Shown: in pieces, positions 6,924 through 15,158 of the stretch
Layout: each line of letters starts with the position of its first letter
Numbering within the stretch: position 1 is the first letter of the stretch
Origin: a virus
DNA length: 20,073 bases
Reading direction: 5' to 3' (one strand)
IMG/VR virus record: IMGVR_UViG_3300031841_001169
Span: 1-20,073 of that record
Position numbers and translations under genes: made by a program
Notes under the pieces: generated by a model
Databases searched by the model: none
Told to the model about the DNA's origin: nothing
The model's input: only the letters and a program-made list of their open reading frames with translations

Positions 6924-8995
6924 TTTTTAAATTGATCTCTAAAATCTATAATCTCTTCTCCAAGATCAACTCCCTCATCTTCTAACAAAGAAATTCCTTT
7001 TTTAATAACGTCAAAAGCATTTAATCCAGTTAAATCCATTCCAGCTAAATTTAAAGCATATCTTACTGAATTAATCTCATCTAACTGAGTCTGCATATTG
7101 TTTCTAATTCTTTTATCAACTGTTCGTAACGATAGCAAATTAGATGCAGCTGGAGCACCTAATACAATTGCAGTAGAAAGATCTTGAACGATTTGTCTGT
7201 CAAAGTTAGATATGGTTCTTCCTGACTCACCCAATATCTCTCTAATATTTGCTTGGCTGATTAAAGTAGAAAGCTTTCTTGCTTGTTCAGTTGAACTTAA
7301 TTTTTTAAAGTCTTCAATAGATCCTGTTTTATCTTGACCTAAAGCAACAGCCGCTTTTTCAAGAATATCTTTTGTAAAGCTGCTTAATGAAGTTGGATTT
7401 TTATTTTTTAAAACGTTTTCTAATTGCTTTATGAGAGCAATCGTTTCTGTTGAATTTTGAAAACTTTGAGCTGCTGTATTTGCTGTATTATTTAAATCAT
7501 ATACTTTCTTAGCGTCGGTAAGATCCATTTTACCAGCATCCATTTTATCAATTAATTCTAGTTGTAATTCTTGATCAAATTTTTGTTGTTCTAAATCTCT
7601 CAGCCCTCTTTCTTCAGCTGCAAGCGCTGCGCCTTTCGCCAAGCCAGATGCCATATCTTCTGAAGTAGCTAAACCTTTTGATAAGTTGGCAACAAATCTT
7701 ATAAAGTTTTTGTTAGCGAATGCATTTCCTGCTCTTTCAAGATCTCCTGCCGGAACTACACCTGCGGCTTGACTTGTACCAGCTTGAGCATCTGCATCTT
7801 TATCAGCGTCTACATCTGTATCTTTATCTAGATCTTCATCAGGAATAATTGTTTCTTCCAAACCTTCTTGTTTTAAAAATTCTTTTACTTCTTCTTTTTT
7901 AGTATCCTCAGTTGCATCTCCAATTGCTTTATCTGATACAGCAGAGGTTTTTTCTAAATCTTCTAATTGTTTTGATAAATCTGCAGTTTCTGGTGGGATA
8001 TATGAAACTCCAGGTATTTGTAATAATCTTGCTAACCCAATATCTCTTTTAGAGATTTCATCTCCAGGAATAAAATCTTGGAATTTTTCTCTTCCTCTTT
8101 GACCTCCTGCTAACTCACCCGCAAATCCAGCAATCCCCTCAAGGATAGGTCTTCCTATATTAGCAAGTCCTCTTCCGGCTTCTTGAGCTCCGTATCCAAA
8201 ATCTCCCGGCCCAGCAAAAGTGCCTCTTCTTTCTTCAAAGCTGCCACCTATCCTTTCGCTTATTCTAAAAGGTTCGTCCATTCTTGCAAAATTTTCTAAG
8301 GAGGCTGCAACATCCGGACTAAACTCAAAATCTCTGTTATTAATTATTGAATATAAAGTAGTACCTCCTATTCTTCCTTGCTCGACTTGCTCTGAAAAAT
8401 TAGAAGGTAATTGATATACTGAGTTTGTAACTTTATCTCTTATTTGATTCGGCTGTAAGTCTGAAGATGCAAAGCCAGATGTTGGTTCTTCTGTTACCTC
8501 AACAACATCTAACGAAGCCAAACTTGGATCTGGCATTTCAATAGAAGTTTCTGGTAAAGCTAAATATTCTTTAGCTTCTTCGTCTGTTAAATTGAAGTTT
8601 ACTTTTAATCCAAGGATTTGGTTATCTGTTCCTAAATCTTTAGTAGCTTCTATATATTTTCTGATTTGATCTAATTCTATATTTTTGGGTAATTCTACCT
8701 TTGGAGCTTGCCTTTGAACTACTTTAGTTTCTGGAATTTCTTGAAATACATTTATATTACCAGTAAATTCATCTGCGCCAGGACTGGCAATTGCTGGATT
8801 AACGCTGCCGCCCAAACCACTTACCGTTGTTTCTATTTCTGAAAAAGAAACATTTGGAATCATTTCTTTTATTTCGGCGGCGTTGTAGCCTTGAGATACG
8901 TAGTATTGAATTAACTTTGGTATATCAATTCTAGGCTTAGGTCCTGCATTTACCACGTCGCCTTGAGCAAACATTTTTCTTTGTAGTATATTCAT
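6920..8995 (-). CDS. Acidic internal virion-type protein (691 aa)
   Basis: A large acidic protein. The start MNILQRKMFAQGDVVNAG could alternatively be at Met8, since many marine phage proteins begin MFAxG; the upstream ATG sits one base after the previous stop. Residues 250-330 are glycine-rich (GPGDFGYGAQEAGRGLANIG). A linker at about 366-402 is very acidic with Asp/Lys alternation (DLDKDTDVDADKDAD). The C-terminal ~270 residues are helical, with SKGLATSEDMASGLAKGAA and GESGRTISNFDRQIVQDLS, motifs I associate with ejection or tail-interior proteins of marine phages (from memory). It lies between two other ejection-type proteins and is probably part of the same internal complex. No enzymatic motif is seen. 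Confidence 0.55.
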   Translation of the reverse strand: MNILQRKMFAQGDVVNAGPKPRIDIPKLIQYYVSQGYNAAEIKEMIPNVSFSEIETTVSGLGGSVNPAIASPGADEFTGNINVFQEIPETKVVQRQAPKVELPKNIELDQIRKYIEATKDLGTDNQILGLKVNFNLTDEEAKEYLALPETSIEMPDPSLASLDVVEVTEEPTSGFASSDLQPNQIRDKVTNSVYQLPSNFSEQVEQGRIGGTTLYSIINNRDFEFSPDVAASLENFARMDEPFRISERIGGSFEERRGTFAGPGDFGYGAQEAGRGLANIGRPILEGIAGFAGELAGGQRGREKFQDFIPGDEISKRDIGLARLLQIPGVSYIPPETADLSKQLEDLEKTSAVSDKAIGDATEDTKKEEVKEFLKQEGLEETIIPDEDLDKDTDVDADKDADAQAGTSQAAGVVPAGDLERAGNAFANKNFIRFVANLSKGLATSEDMASGLAKGAALAAEERGLRDLEQQKFDQELQLELIDKMDAGKMDLTDAKKVYDLNNTANTAAQSFQNSTETIALIKQLENVLKNKNPTSLSSFTKDILEKAAVALGQDKTGSIEDFKKLSSTEQARKLSTLISQANIREILGESGRTISNFDRQIVQDLSTAIVLGAPAASNLLSLRTVDKRIRNNMQTQLDEINSVRYALNLAGMDLTGLNAFDVIKKGISLLEDEGVDLGEEIIDFRDQFKK

Positions 8996-8996
8996 A

Positions 8997-10268
8997 TTAG
9001 AAGCCTGGTAGTCCTGTACTTCCTCCTGGTAAAGTTGTTGGGAAATTAAAGCCTCCTAAACCTCCTGTTGAAAATCCTGGAGTTCCTGGATATCCACCAG
9101 ATCCTGGAAGCGTTGTCGGAAAATTATATCCACCAGGATTATATCCACCAGTTGTTCCCGGATATCCGCCTGCACCAGGCAGGGTTGTTGGGAAGCTCAT
9201 GCCAGGCATAGTTGTTGGCTGGGTTGTCGGAGCTGTCGTTGGAGTTGCTGTAGGAGCTGCTGTCGGAGTTGCTGCCGTAGCTGTTCCAGCTTGGCTTGGT
9301 TGATAAAGACTTGCATATGCACCCAGTCCAGCAGCCAAACCTTGCTGTAAAGGATCTACAGGCATTCCGTATTGACTTTGAACTTGAGTTTGACCACTTT
9401 GATATTGAGGAGCAAAACCTTGAACGAATTGTAAAGCTCTCATCGGATCTTGTCGTAAAGCTTCTTGATATTCGTATTGTCTTCCAAGCTGAGTTTCTTT
9501 TAATTCTCTTGGAACAGCTCCTAATCCCATCAACTCTTGTCTTTCTGATTGTCCAAGTCTTTGAAGAGTTGCTCCTAAGCCTCCAAGCTCAGAACCATAT
9601 CCTGATAATTCTCTTCCCAATCCTCTTTCAAATTCTGCAGCTCTTTGTAAAGCGCCTCTACCGAACTCTGATTCTCTTTGAGCTGCGCCTAAAGCTTGAG
9701 TATACCCACCTGATCTAATTCTTGATAAAGCTTCTCCAAGACCTCTACCTAAAGCGGCCTGTCTTTCCCCAGCAGTTAATCTAGCTCTTGAACCAAAAGC
9801 TGATTGACCACCTGCTTGAATGTCTCTTGCTCTTTGCGCTATATCTTGCTGAGCGCCACCTTTCATCACATCTTGAATGGTTTGTTGTACCACTTGTTCT
9901 TCAAATGGATCGTAAAATCTTCCTATATCTCTTGGTTGAAAGCCTCTTAAAGTACCTCTGGATAAACCTCTAGCTGTTCCTAAAGTCCCCATACCGCCAA
10001 GTATCGCTTGTTCTTGAGCTTTTAAATATGGTTCGTATCCTCCAATACCGCCGTAAGCTCTTTGTATTGCAGCAGTTTCTAAAGGAGAAAGCCCAGCAGT
10101 ACGTCTCATTGTTGGGCCAACATCTAAATACCTTTGCGCAGCCCCTCTAGCTTGTTGAATTAATCCTGCATAATCAGGAGATCCAAAATATAATTCTCTT
10201 ACAAAAGGATCAGATATTACCTGTCTTCTGTCTACTTGTTTTAATACTGGACTAATAGGTTCTGCCAT
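8997..10268 (-). CDS. Gly/Gln/Arg-rich virion protein with PTTLPG repeats (423 aa)
   Basis: Residues 1-320 are rich in Gly, Gln, Arg and Ala and likely helical (YDPFEEQVVQQTIQDVMKGG, then SAFGSRARLTAGERQAALG), a composition shared by internal virion proteins of marine podoviruses. From about 326 the protein changes to an Ala/Pro/Thr linker (TPTAAPTATPTTAP) and then a Gly/Pro/Tyr tail. The tail has three FPTTLPG units (359-365, 383-389, 409-415), each followed by GGYPGT-like sequence. The tail resembles surface-exposed or collagen-like low-complexity segments. The start overlaps the preceding stop as TAATG. A structural role is inferred from composition and neighbours. Confidence 0.55.
   Translation of the reverse strand: MAEPISPVLKQVDRRQVISDPFVRELYFGSPDYAGLIQQARGAAQRYLDVGPTMRRTAGLSPLETAAIQRAYGGIGGYEPYLKAQEQAILGGMGTLGTARGLSRGTLRGFQPRDIGRFYDPFEEQVVQQTIQDVMKGGAQQDIAQRARDIQAGGQSAFGSRARLTAGERQAALGRGLGEALSRIRSGGYTQALGAAQRESEFGRGALQRAAEFERGLGRELSGYGSELGGLGATLQRLGQSERQELMGLGAVPRELKETQLGRQYEYQEALRQDPMRALQFVQGFAPQYQSGQTQVQSQYGMPVDPLQQGLAAGLGAYASLYQPSQAGTATAATPTAAPTATPTTAPTTQPTTMPGMSFPTTLPGAGGYPGTTGGYNPGGYNFPTTLPGSGGYPGTPGFSTGGLGGFNFPTTLPGGSTGLPGF
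9000..9293 (-). repeat. Coding low-complexity repeats: Pro/Thr linker and three FPTTLPG units
   Basis: This segment encodes residues 326-422 of the 423-aa virion protein. It starts with alternating TPT/APT/PTT triplets and continues with three copies of FPTTLPG spaced 24 and 26 residues apart, two followed by GGYPGT. The nucleotide copies are close (AAAGTTGTTGGGAAA, AACGTTGTCGGAAAA and AGGGTTGTTGGGAAG on the plus strand), consistent with recent internal duplication. Confidence 0.8.
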
Positions 10269-11749
10269 TATATTGCCTCAAAAATATCCATTAATTGACG
10301 CATATTTTCTACGCCTTTTTTACGAGATGGTTTACCGCCTGATACTAATTCTATACCTGATTTATTTTTCTTTACGTTAAATGCTCCAGCACCTCTGGTT
10401 GCTTTTGCAGTCATCACGTATTCGCCGTCGCTTAACATCGCAGGTATATCATCTGAAGTACCTGTACCTGGGCCTGCTGATTCGCCACCATCTCTCATAT
10501 CTAATTCAGCGACTCCTCCCATATTGAAATATTGTCTTGTAGAAGCTAAACCGCCTCCAGCAAACTCTAAAGCTTTTGGAGCTGGTCCTAAACCAAACTC
10601 ACCTCTAGTTCCGCCTGTTCCTAATTCTTTTGCTAACTGATACCTACCAAGCTCATCCATCATTACAGCAGGTGTTGCGGCTAATCCGCCTTTTCTTTCT
10701 TTAGCAGCGTCGTATGCAGCTTTACCAAGAAGACCAGCCATCGCAGCTGCTCCCATATTGCCGCCAAACATTCCTCCGCCTGGCTGTTGATATCCGCCTC
10801 CAAATATACTTCCTAAACCACCCTCTCTTACAGGATCAGAAGTCTTGCCTTTAATAATGTCTTCAATAAGACCAATTCTGCTTTGGCCAGGAGTTCCTCC
10901 AAAAAGTCCTCCGCCCCTTACAGGGTCAGATGTTTTTCCTTTTAAAATATCTTCAATTATTCCTATACGACTTTGACCGGGAGTTCCTCCAAAAAGTCCT
11001 GAAGGCTGAGATGTAATAACATTTCCAGATTGATCTAAATAACCTTCAGCAATCATTTGTTCGGTTGTTAATTGTCTACCATCTGGTAATTGATATAAAT
11101 CTGTAGGGTTTCCTGCTTCATCTAAAACTTGCGTAGGCTGTTGGCCCATTCCTCCGCCAAATAGGCTGCCTATACCTCTTCTTATACCTGGTCCAATAGT
11201 TCCTCCAAATATGCCTTTAGTTCCTTCTGCAGGATTGAAATAGCTTCCTATACCACTTTTAAGTCTTTGAAATATATTTCCTTTGGCAGCATCTGCTGCT
11301 CCAGTAGCTGCGCTACCAGCACCTCCAAACATTTTGCCGCCAGCAAAACTTAAAGCGCCTCCAAGTAAGGCTTCTTTTGTAGATAATCCAGATGCTTTAC
11401 CCGCTACTGCTGTTAAAGCAGCTTTAGCTACCGGTCCAACTCCTGGTATAAAATTTATTGCAATAGGTGCAACTTTCTTAACAACTTTCTTTACAGACTT
11501 AAATGTTTTCTTTAGCCAACCAAACTCTGGCATTCCTGTAATAGGATTAATAGACATACCTGCGCCAACAGTATATTCATCCGGAGATAGGCCTACAGCC
11601 TTCATCTCAGCTTCTATACGAGCCCTTGTTTCTGGAGAGATAATAGGTGGTACGACCATTTCGCCTTGGGCGACGTGAGCCATATATTGGTCTTCATCTC
11701 TACCTAGTTTTGCTAATCCTTGTCCGCTATTGTCTATTTTATTCATCAT
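10268..11749 (-). CDS. Glycine-rich tail/ejection-type protein with AMLSDGEYVM motif (493 aa)
   Basis: The N-terminus contains MAHVAQGEMVVPPIISPETR, followed by a basic amphipathic segment (KKTFKSVKKVVKKVAP, 80-95) and a hydrophobic stretch up to about 118. The centre is glycine-rich and contains two tandem copies of a 30-residue unit (GLFGGTPGQSRIGIIEDILK and onward). The C-terminus (426-455) carries GPGTGTSDDIPAMLSDGEYV with MTAKATRG, a motif widespread in marine phage tail or internal proteins. The basic-amphipathic plus hydrophobic pattern suggests membrane interaction during DNA delivery. Two adjacent ATGs (11749, 11746) are possible starts; AAGG lies about 9 bases upstream. The function is not established for this motif family as far as I know. 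Confidence 0.55.
   Translation of the reverse strand: MMNKIDNSGQGLAKLGRDEDQYMAHVAQGEMVVPPIISPETRARIEAEMKAVGLSPDEYTVGAGMSINPITGMPEFGWLKKTFKSVKKVVKKVAPIAINFIPGVGPVAKAALTAVAGKASGLSTKEALLGGALSFAGGKMFGGAGSAATGAADAAKGNIFQRLKSGIGSYFNPAEGTKGIFGGTIGPGIRRGIGSLFGGGMGQQPTQVLDEAGNPTDLYQLPDGRQLTTEQMIAEGYLDQSGNVITSQPSGLFGGTPGQSRIGIIEDILKGKTSDPVRGGGLFGGTPGQSRIGLIEDIIKGKTSDPVREGGLGSIFGGGYQQPGGGMFGGNMGAAAMAGLLGKAAYDAAKERKGGLAATPAVMMDELGRYQLAKELGTGGTRGEFGLGPAPKALEFAGGGLASTRQYFNMGGVAELDMRDGGESAGPGTGTSDDIPAMLSDGEYVMTAKATRGAGAFNVKKNKSGIELVSGGKPSRKKGVENMRQLMDIFEAI
10827..11000 (-). repeat. Two tandem copies of a 90-base (30-aa) coding repeat
   Basis: Copies start near 10827 and 10917 (plus-strand coordinates) and encode GLFGGTPGQSRIG(I/L)IEDI(L/I)K followed by GKTSDPVR. 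The proteins are nearly identical while the DNA differs at many silent positions, for example AAGTCTTGCC against ATGTTTTTCC. This suggests an old duplication kept by selection on the protein. Confidence 0.85.
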
Positions 11750-11761
11750 ACTATTGTAACC

Positions 11762-12499
11762 TTAATTTTCTTTACTGTTAATTGATTCTTCCTCAGAATT
11801 AAGCCAAAAAACCAATAAATATCTATCGCCTTCCTCAACTGCTAAACCTCGATGCATGTGAGTATAGCTAGGAAATATTAGACCGCTACCTGTCGGTAAA
11901 GGCTCTACGATTCCCCTGTTTAAAAATTCTGTTCCGCCACCTTTGTAATCGCCTGTATTTAAGGGTACTACAATACTAACATCTGAACTGGCGTCGTGGT
12001 GCCAAGCACCTTGTTTTTTATTCTTTAAATTATAATTTGCTATCTGTATATTGCCACCTGTAACGTGGCGATTCCATATCGTTAATAAGATTGGATTAAT
12101 AAAAGATTGAACTACGTGTAGCAAAGAGTTGTATAACTCTGGACATTTTTCACTTAAAACTATCTCTGGTATTTGTCTAAGCTCATCTTCTTCTGGATTC
12201 GGGCAAAATGAAAAATGTTCTTGCATATTGTTTATTTCATCTAACAATATTTGACAAAACTTTTCTGAAAACAAAGGAACGGTATATACCTCTTTTAAAG
12301 GCTCTGATATAACGCTTGTTAAAGGATTATCTTCTGGATTACTAACACCCATACTTTTGTAAAAATCTACGATATTTGGAAGAGATGCTTTGGCTTTTTC
12401 TAAAGTTTTTTCGTTTAAAAACCAATCAGACGGATATGCGAGTAATAGATTTTTAAGCTCGTATTGTTGTTCTTCTAAATATATTTTTTCTGCTAGCAT
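11762..12499 (-). CDS. 2-oxoglutarate/Fe(II)-dependent oxygenase (prolyl-hydroxylase-like)
   Basis: A 245-aa protein. The C-terminal ~110 residues show a complete 2OG-Fe(II) dioxygenase core: W-H167-H-D169 (the HxD metal pair) in AWHHDASSDVSIVVPL, the GGGTEFL strand, the distal metal ligand H216 in THMHRG, and R226 in EGDRYLLVFWL as the 2OG-binding arginine. The N-terminal 100 residues contain no known motif and may select the substrate. Such enzymes hydroxylate protein side chains, commonly Pro, Lys or Asn, or nucleobases. The gene sits among virion genes, between the small fibre-like protein and the 493-aa protein, so a phage structural protein is a plausible substrate; this is inference. 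The start ATG at 12499 has a GGA ribosome site about 7 bases upstream. Confidence 0.85.
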   Translation of the reverse strand: MLAEKIYLEEQQYELKNLLLAYPSDWFLNEKTLEKAKASLPNIVDFYKSMGVSNPEDNPLTSVISEPLKEVYTVPLFSEKFCQILLDEINNMQEHFSFCPNPEEDELRQIPEIVLSEKCPELYNSLLHVVQSFINPILLTIWNRHVTGGNIQIANYNLKNKKQGAWHHDASSDVSIVVPLNTGDYKGGGTEFLNRGIVEPLPTGSGLIFPSYTHMHRGLAVEEGDRYLLVFWLNSEEESINSKEN

Positions 12500-12512
12500 G
12501 TTGTTCCATATG

Positions 12513-12824
12513 TTAAGGCGTTGAAACTGTTACGCTTCCTAACGCTGATGTAGCAGAAACTCCTGTTAAGTAAGTACGATGGCTCGTTAAATCAATAAAC
12601 TCAGTCCCGTCAAATACTTGTAGCGTTTCTGTTGTTGTATTAAATATTAGCGTGCCTTGATTAAAATTCAAAGAATCACGTTCAGTAGTCGACAATTGTA
12701 TCGTATTATCTGGATCTACTGATCCTAAGTTTATCTCTAAAATCCTTACAAGTCTATTAAAAACAGAAGCTGGCACATATTCGCCTGTAGCAATCGGTAG
12801 TTGAGTTTGTAATAGTTTGCTCAT
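12513..12824 (-). CDS. Small tail-fibre-like / virion accessory protein (103 aa)
   Basis: A 103-aa protein with a helical first third (PASVFNRLVRILEINLG) and a beta-rich end containing LIFNTTTETLQVFDGTEFID. This NTTTxxLQVFDGTxF pattern is familiar from trimeric fibre or spike proteins, where it precedes the receptor-binding region. Here it ends soon after, so it may be a head-tail or fibre adaptor. The ATG overlaps the stop of the 623-aa tail gene as ATGA. Family assignment is weak. Confidence 0.45.
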   Translation of the reverse strand: MSKLLQTQLPIATGEYVPASVFNRLVRILEINLGSVDPDNTIQLSTTERDSLNFNQGTLIFNTTTETLQVFDGTEFIDLTSHRTYLTGVSATSALGSVTVSTP

Positions 12825-14692
12825 CTTCTACCGTCAGGTTTAATATCTATTCTGGTAGCCCCCAATCTCCATCCAATACCTAAGTTACCGTTGTTATCAG
12901 CGTCGTCGTTTGACTCAAAGCGCAATACCATTTGTCTTGCTCTGCCTCTAACATACGCTTGTTGCGTTGTTTCGCTTATTTCGTTTGTTGAGTTAGTTGT
13001 TAGAGAATCTCCAGGAAAGTTTCTAGTTTTAACAACAATATTAATTGAGCCGTTATTTTGGTTTTCTATAAATTTAAAGTCAGGAATAATTCTTCGTATA
13101 AAAGTAAACTGATCGCCCTCGCCTATATCAAAGTCAGAGCTTTCTATAAAAACGTTAGTCATCGGCGATCCGTCGTCGTCAAAGCCTGTTTCTTGTTCGT
13201 ATAAATATCCGCCGTTTACTGCTCTTGGGAAGTTTTCTATACCAGCATCCAACCAAGCTGTTCTGCTTAACTGGCCATACGTCCAAAGGTTTTCCATATA
13301 GTTATAAATAACATATCTGTCTATCTCGTCGCTGCTAGAAGAACAATAAAACCAACCTACTTCGTTTTTATCAGCAATAGTAAAAGCGTTTATTTTAAAT
13401 GACTGTACTAAGTTAATATCGTTGAACACGTAATTATGAACGTTACAAGGTATGGTTTGAACGCTACCGTTATAGCTATAAAAATTATTATAACCCATCC
13501 AGTAAATAGCTGAAGGCGCTGTTACTGCGGCTTTGGGACCAACCAATCCTGTTCCTTCGTTTACTAGGTTTACTGCAAAAGTAAATGGCGGTCCAACAAA
13601 CTGCATACTATATAAAGCAGTATCAGTCCATACAAGTATCTCTTGCCTTGATTTAACAGCTCCAATAATAGATGAGCCAGATGATAATCGTAACGAACCG
13701 GCAGTATTAGTAATTAAAGGCTCAAACTGTAAATTATCTTCTTGATCAGAAAAAGCTATAAGCATCGGATCTACTGTACCGGTTCTAGCTGTACCTGTAC
13801 CATTTAAAGGATCTGCGCCCAATACAATCAAATGTCTATCTTTTTCAGAAGTAATAACTTGTAAGCCTACGGTTGGAACTAGGTTAGCTCCTGATAGGCT
13901 GGACATATCTACAGCTCTAGTATCGGTACCATTATTTTCTGTCCATTGATAAATACCGCCGCCTCTAACATTTATTATTAGGTTTTCGCCAAAGTGATCA
14001 TGCGTCCAAAGTCTAAGCTGGTTTGTTACAGATAAGGCTGTAGCAGAGCCAAAGGTTCCTTCACCCCAGCCGTTTAAACCCCAGCCAGTACCAGGAACAT
14101 ATACATCCAGCCCTACGTTTATTTGATAAGTTCCTACGGTACTTGAGCCTCCATTTCCTGTATCAGATGCGTTAGCTGTTACGGTATCTCCGTTAGTATC
14201 TTTTGCTGTAATTGTATAGGTATTAGTTGTTACTGATACTATTTGATACTCTTGGTTTAAAACATCTGCTGTTATATTGCCACCTAAGCTTACTGCTCCG
14301 CTAAAAGTAACAAAATCATTCATTACTGCTCCATGCGCAGTATCACTTACAGTAATAGTTGAAGATCCATCTGTTGCAGCAAAAGTAACATCTCCTGCTG
14401 CTGTAGTAGTTCTTATAGGAGTAACGTCGTTAAAGTTAGAACCTTCTTCTATATAATATTTAAAAGTAGTACCAAGTCCTAAATACTTGGTTCCCTCTAA
14501 AGCAACCCAAGGGTGTAAAGCTCTGCAAGTTCCAAGAAAACTATTAGGAGTATTTTTACTCCATCCGCCAAATTTTTCTGGATATCCTTTTCTAAAACGA
14601 ACTAAGTTGACGTCAAACCAACCGCCCTCGTTACTATAATCGGTACCTTCTCTGTTGATACCTGGGTTAAATACTGCTTTCTGTAAGGTCAT
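12821..14692 (-). CDS. Tail hub/nozzle-like protein (P22 gp10 / T7 gp12 type)
   Basis: A 623-aa protein starting MTLQKAVFNPGINREGTDYS, with VRFRKGYPEKFGGW at 31-44 and LHPWVALEGTKYLGLGTT at 59-76. This opening resembles the packaged-DNA stabilisation / tail nozzle family of short-tailed phages. Residues about 110-165 hold an inserted beta domain (TITVSDTAHGAVMNDFVTFS, ending in VTTNTYTI), common in marine phage tail proteins. The remaining part is beta-propeller-like (LRLWTHDHFGENLIINVRGG, RLSSGSSIIGAVKSRQEILV). It would close the tail and hold packaged DNA. Its first 26 bases overlap the end of the upstream nuclease gene. The family call comes from remembered patterns, not a search. Confidence 0.6.
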   Translation of the reverse strand: MTLQKAVFNPGINREGTDYSNEGGWFDVNLVRFRKGYPEKFGGWSKNTPNSFLGTCRALHPWVALEGTKYLGLGTTFKYYIEEGSNFNDVTPIRTTTAAGDVTFAATDGSSTITVSDTAHGAVMNDFVTFSGAVSLGGNITADVLNQEYQIVSVTTNTYTITAKDTNGDTVTANASDTGNGGSSTVGTYQINVGLDVYVPGTGWGLNGWGEGTFGSATALSVTNQLRLWTHDHFGENLIINVRGGGIYQWTENNGTDTRAVDMSSLSGANLVPTVGLQVITSEKDRHLIVLGADPLNGTGTARTGTVDPMLIAFSDQEDNLQFEPLITNTAGSLRLSSGSSIIGAVKSRQEILVWTDTALYSMQFVGPPFTFAVNLVNEGTGLVGPKAAVTAPSAIYWMGYNNFYSYNGSVQTIPCNVHNYVFNDINLVQSFKINAFTIADKNEVGWFYCSSSSDEIDRYVIYNYMENLWTYGQLSRTAWLDAGIENFPRAVNGGYLYEQETGFDDDGSPMTNVFIESSDFDIGEGDQFTFIRRIIPDFKFIENQNNGSINIVVKTRNFPGDSLTTNSTNEISETTQQAYVRGRARQMVLRFESNDDADNNGNLGIGWRLGATRIDIKPDGRR

Positions 14693-15149
14693 TTAAAGGC
14701 TCTAATTCTGGTATTTTATTTATTGTTAGTAAAGTTTTAATCAAAGACTCTTTTGAGTCAATCTCTTTTAAATTTTTTGCTGTCTTTGCATACTCTGTTT
14801 GGTTTCCGTCTTCTGTATAAGGAACAAAGAAAACCTTATTAATAGGCAAGGCAACAAGGCAAAACATATCTATTTGCCCGTTTCCATATCTTACCATTTT
14901 ATTTTGTCGAATGTTATCTTGAGTTCTTTTGCTGGTTCGTATTTCCCAGCGATAATAATCAGCTCCCCTGCGTTTATAGGTGCTGTTTGTAGTCTTTACT
15001 TGTACTTTATAGAGTTGACCTTGATGGTCTAAAATTAAATCGGAACGATGACCTGCTGGAGCTAAAATAACAGAGTCGCAATATCTCATCAAATATGACG
15101 CTGCCAAATATTCACCTGCTAACGCAATACGCGTTGTAGCATGTGGCAT
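14667..15149 (-). CDS. PD-(D/E)XK_5-like endonuclease between lysis and tail genes
   Basis: A 160-aa protein that begins TTRIALAGEYLAASYLMRYC (E13 on the first helix), continues APAGHRSDLILD (D37) and then QLYKVQVKTT (Q50-x-K52). This E...D...QxK layout matches the PDDEXK_5-type endonuclease family, in which QxK replaces ExK. A textbook AAGGAG ribosome site lies 7 bases before ATG 15149. Its end overlaps the tail gene by 26 bases in another frame. Nucleases at this place could act in DNA packaging, target competing phages or behave as free-standing homing enzymes. The sequence does not decide. Confidence 0.65.
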   Translation of the reverse strand: MPHATTRIALAGEYLAASYLMRYCDSVILAPAGHRSDLILDHQGQLYKVQVKTTNSTYKRRGADYYRWEIRTSKRTQDNIRQNKMVRYGNGQIDMFCLVALPINKVFFVPYTEDGNQTEYAKTAKNLKEIDSKESLIKTLLTINKIPELEPLNDLTESSI

Positions 15150-15158
15150 TTTATCTCC

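Noticed and set aside
9296-9718. Plus-strand 140-aa open frame opposite the 423-aa virion protein
   Set aside because: It is antisense to a well-supported gene. Its Leu/Val/Glu-rich product reflects the reverse of Gln/Arg/Gly codons, it has no ribosome site and it does not fit the operon.
11283-11678. Plus-strand 131-aa open frame opposite the 493-aa protein
   Set aside because: Ala/Pro-rich shadow of an Ala/Gly-rich gene; no start signal or family resemblance.
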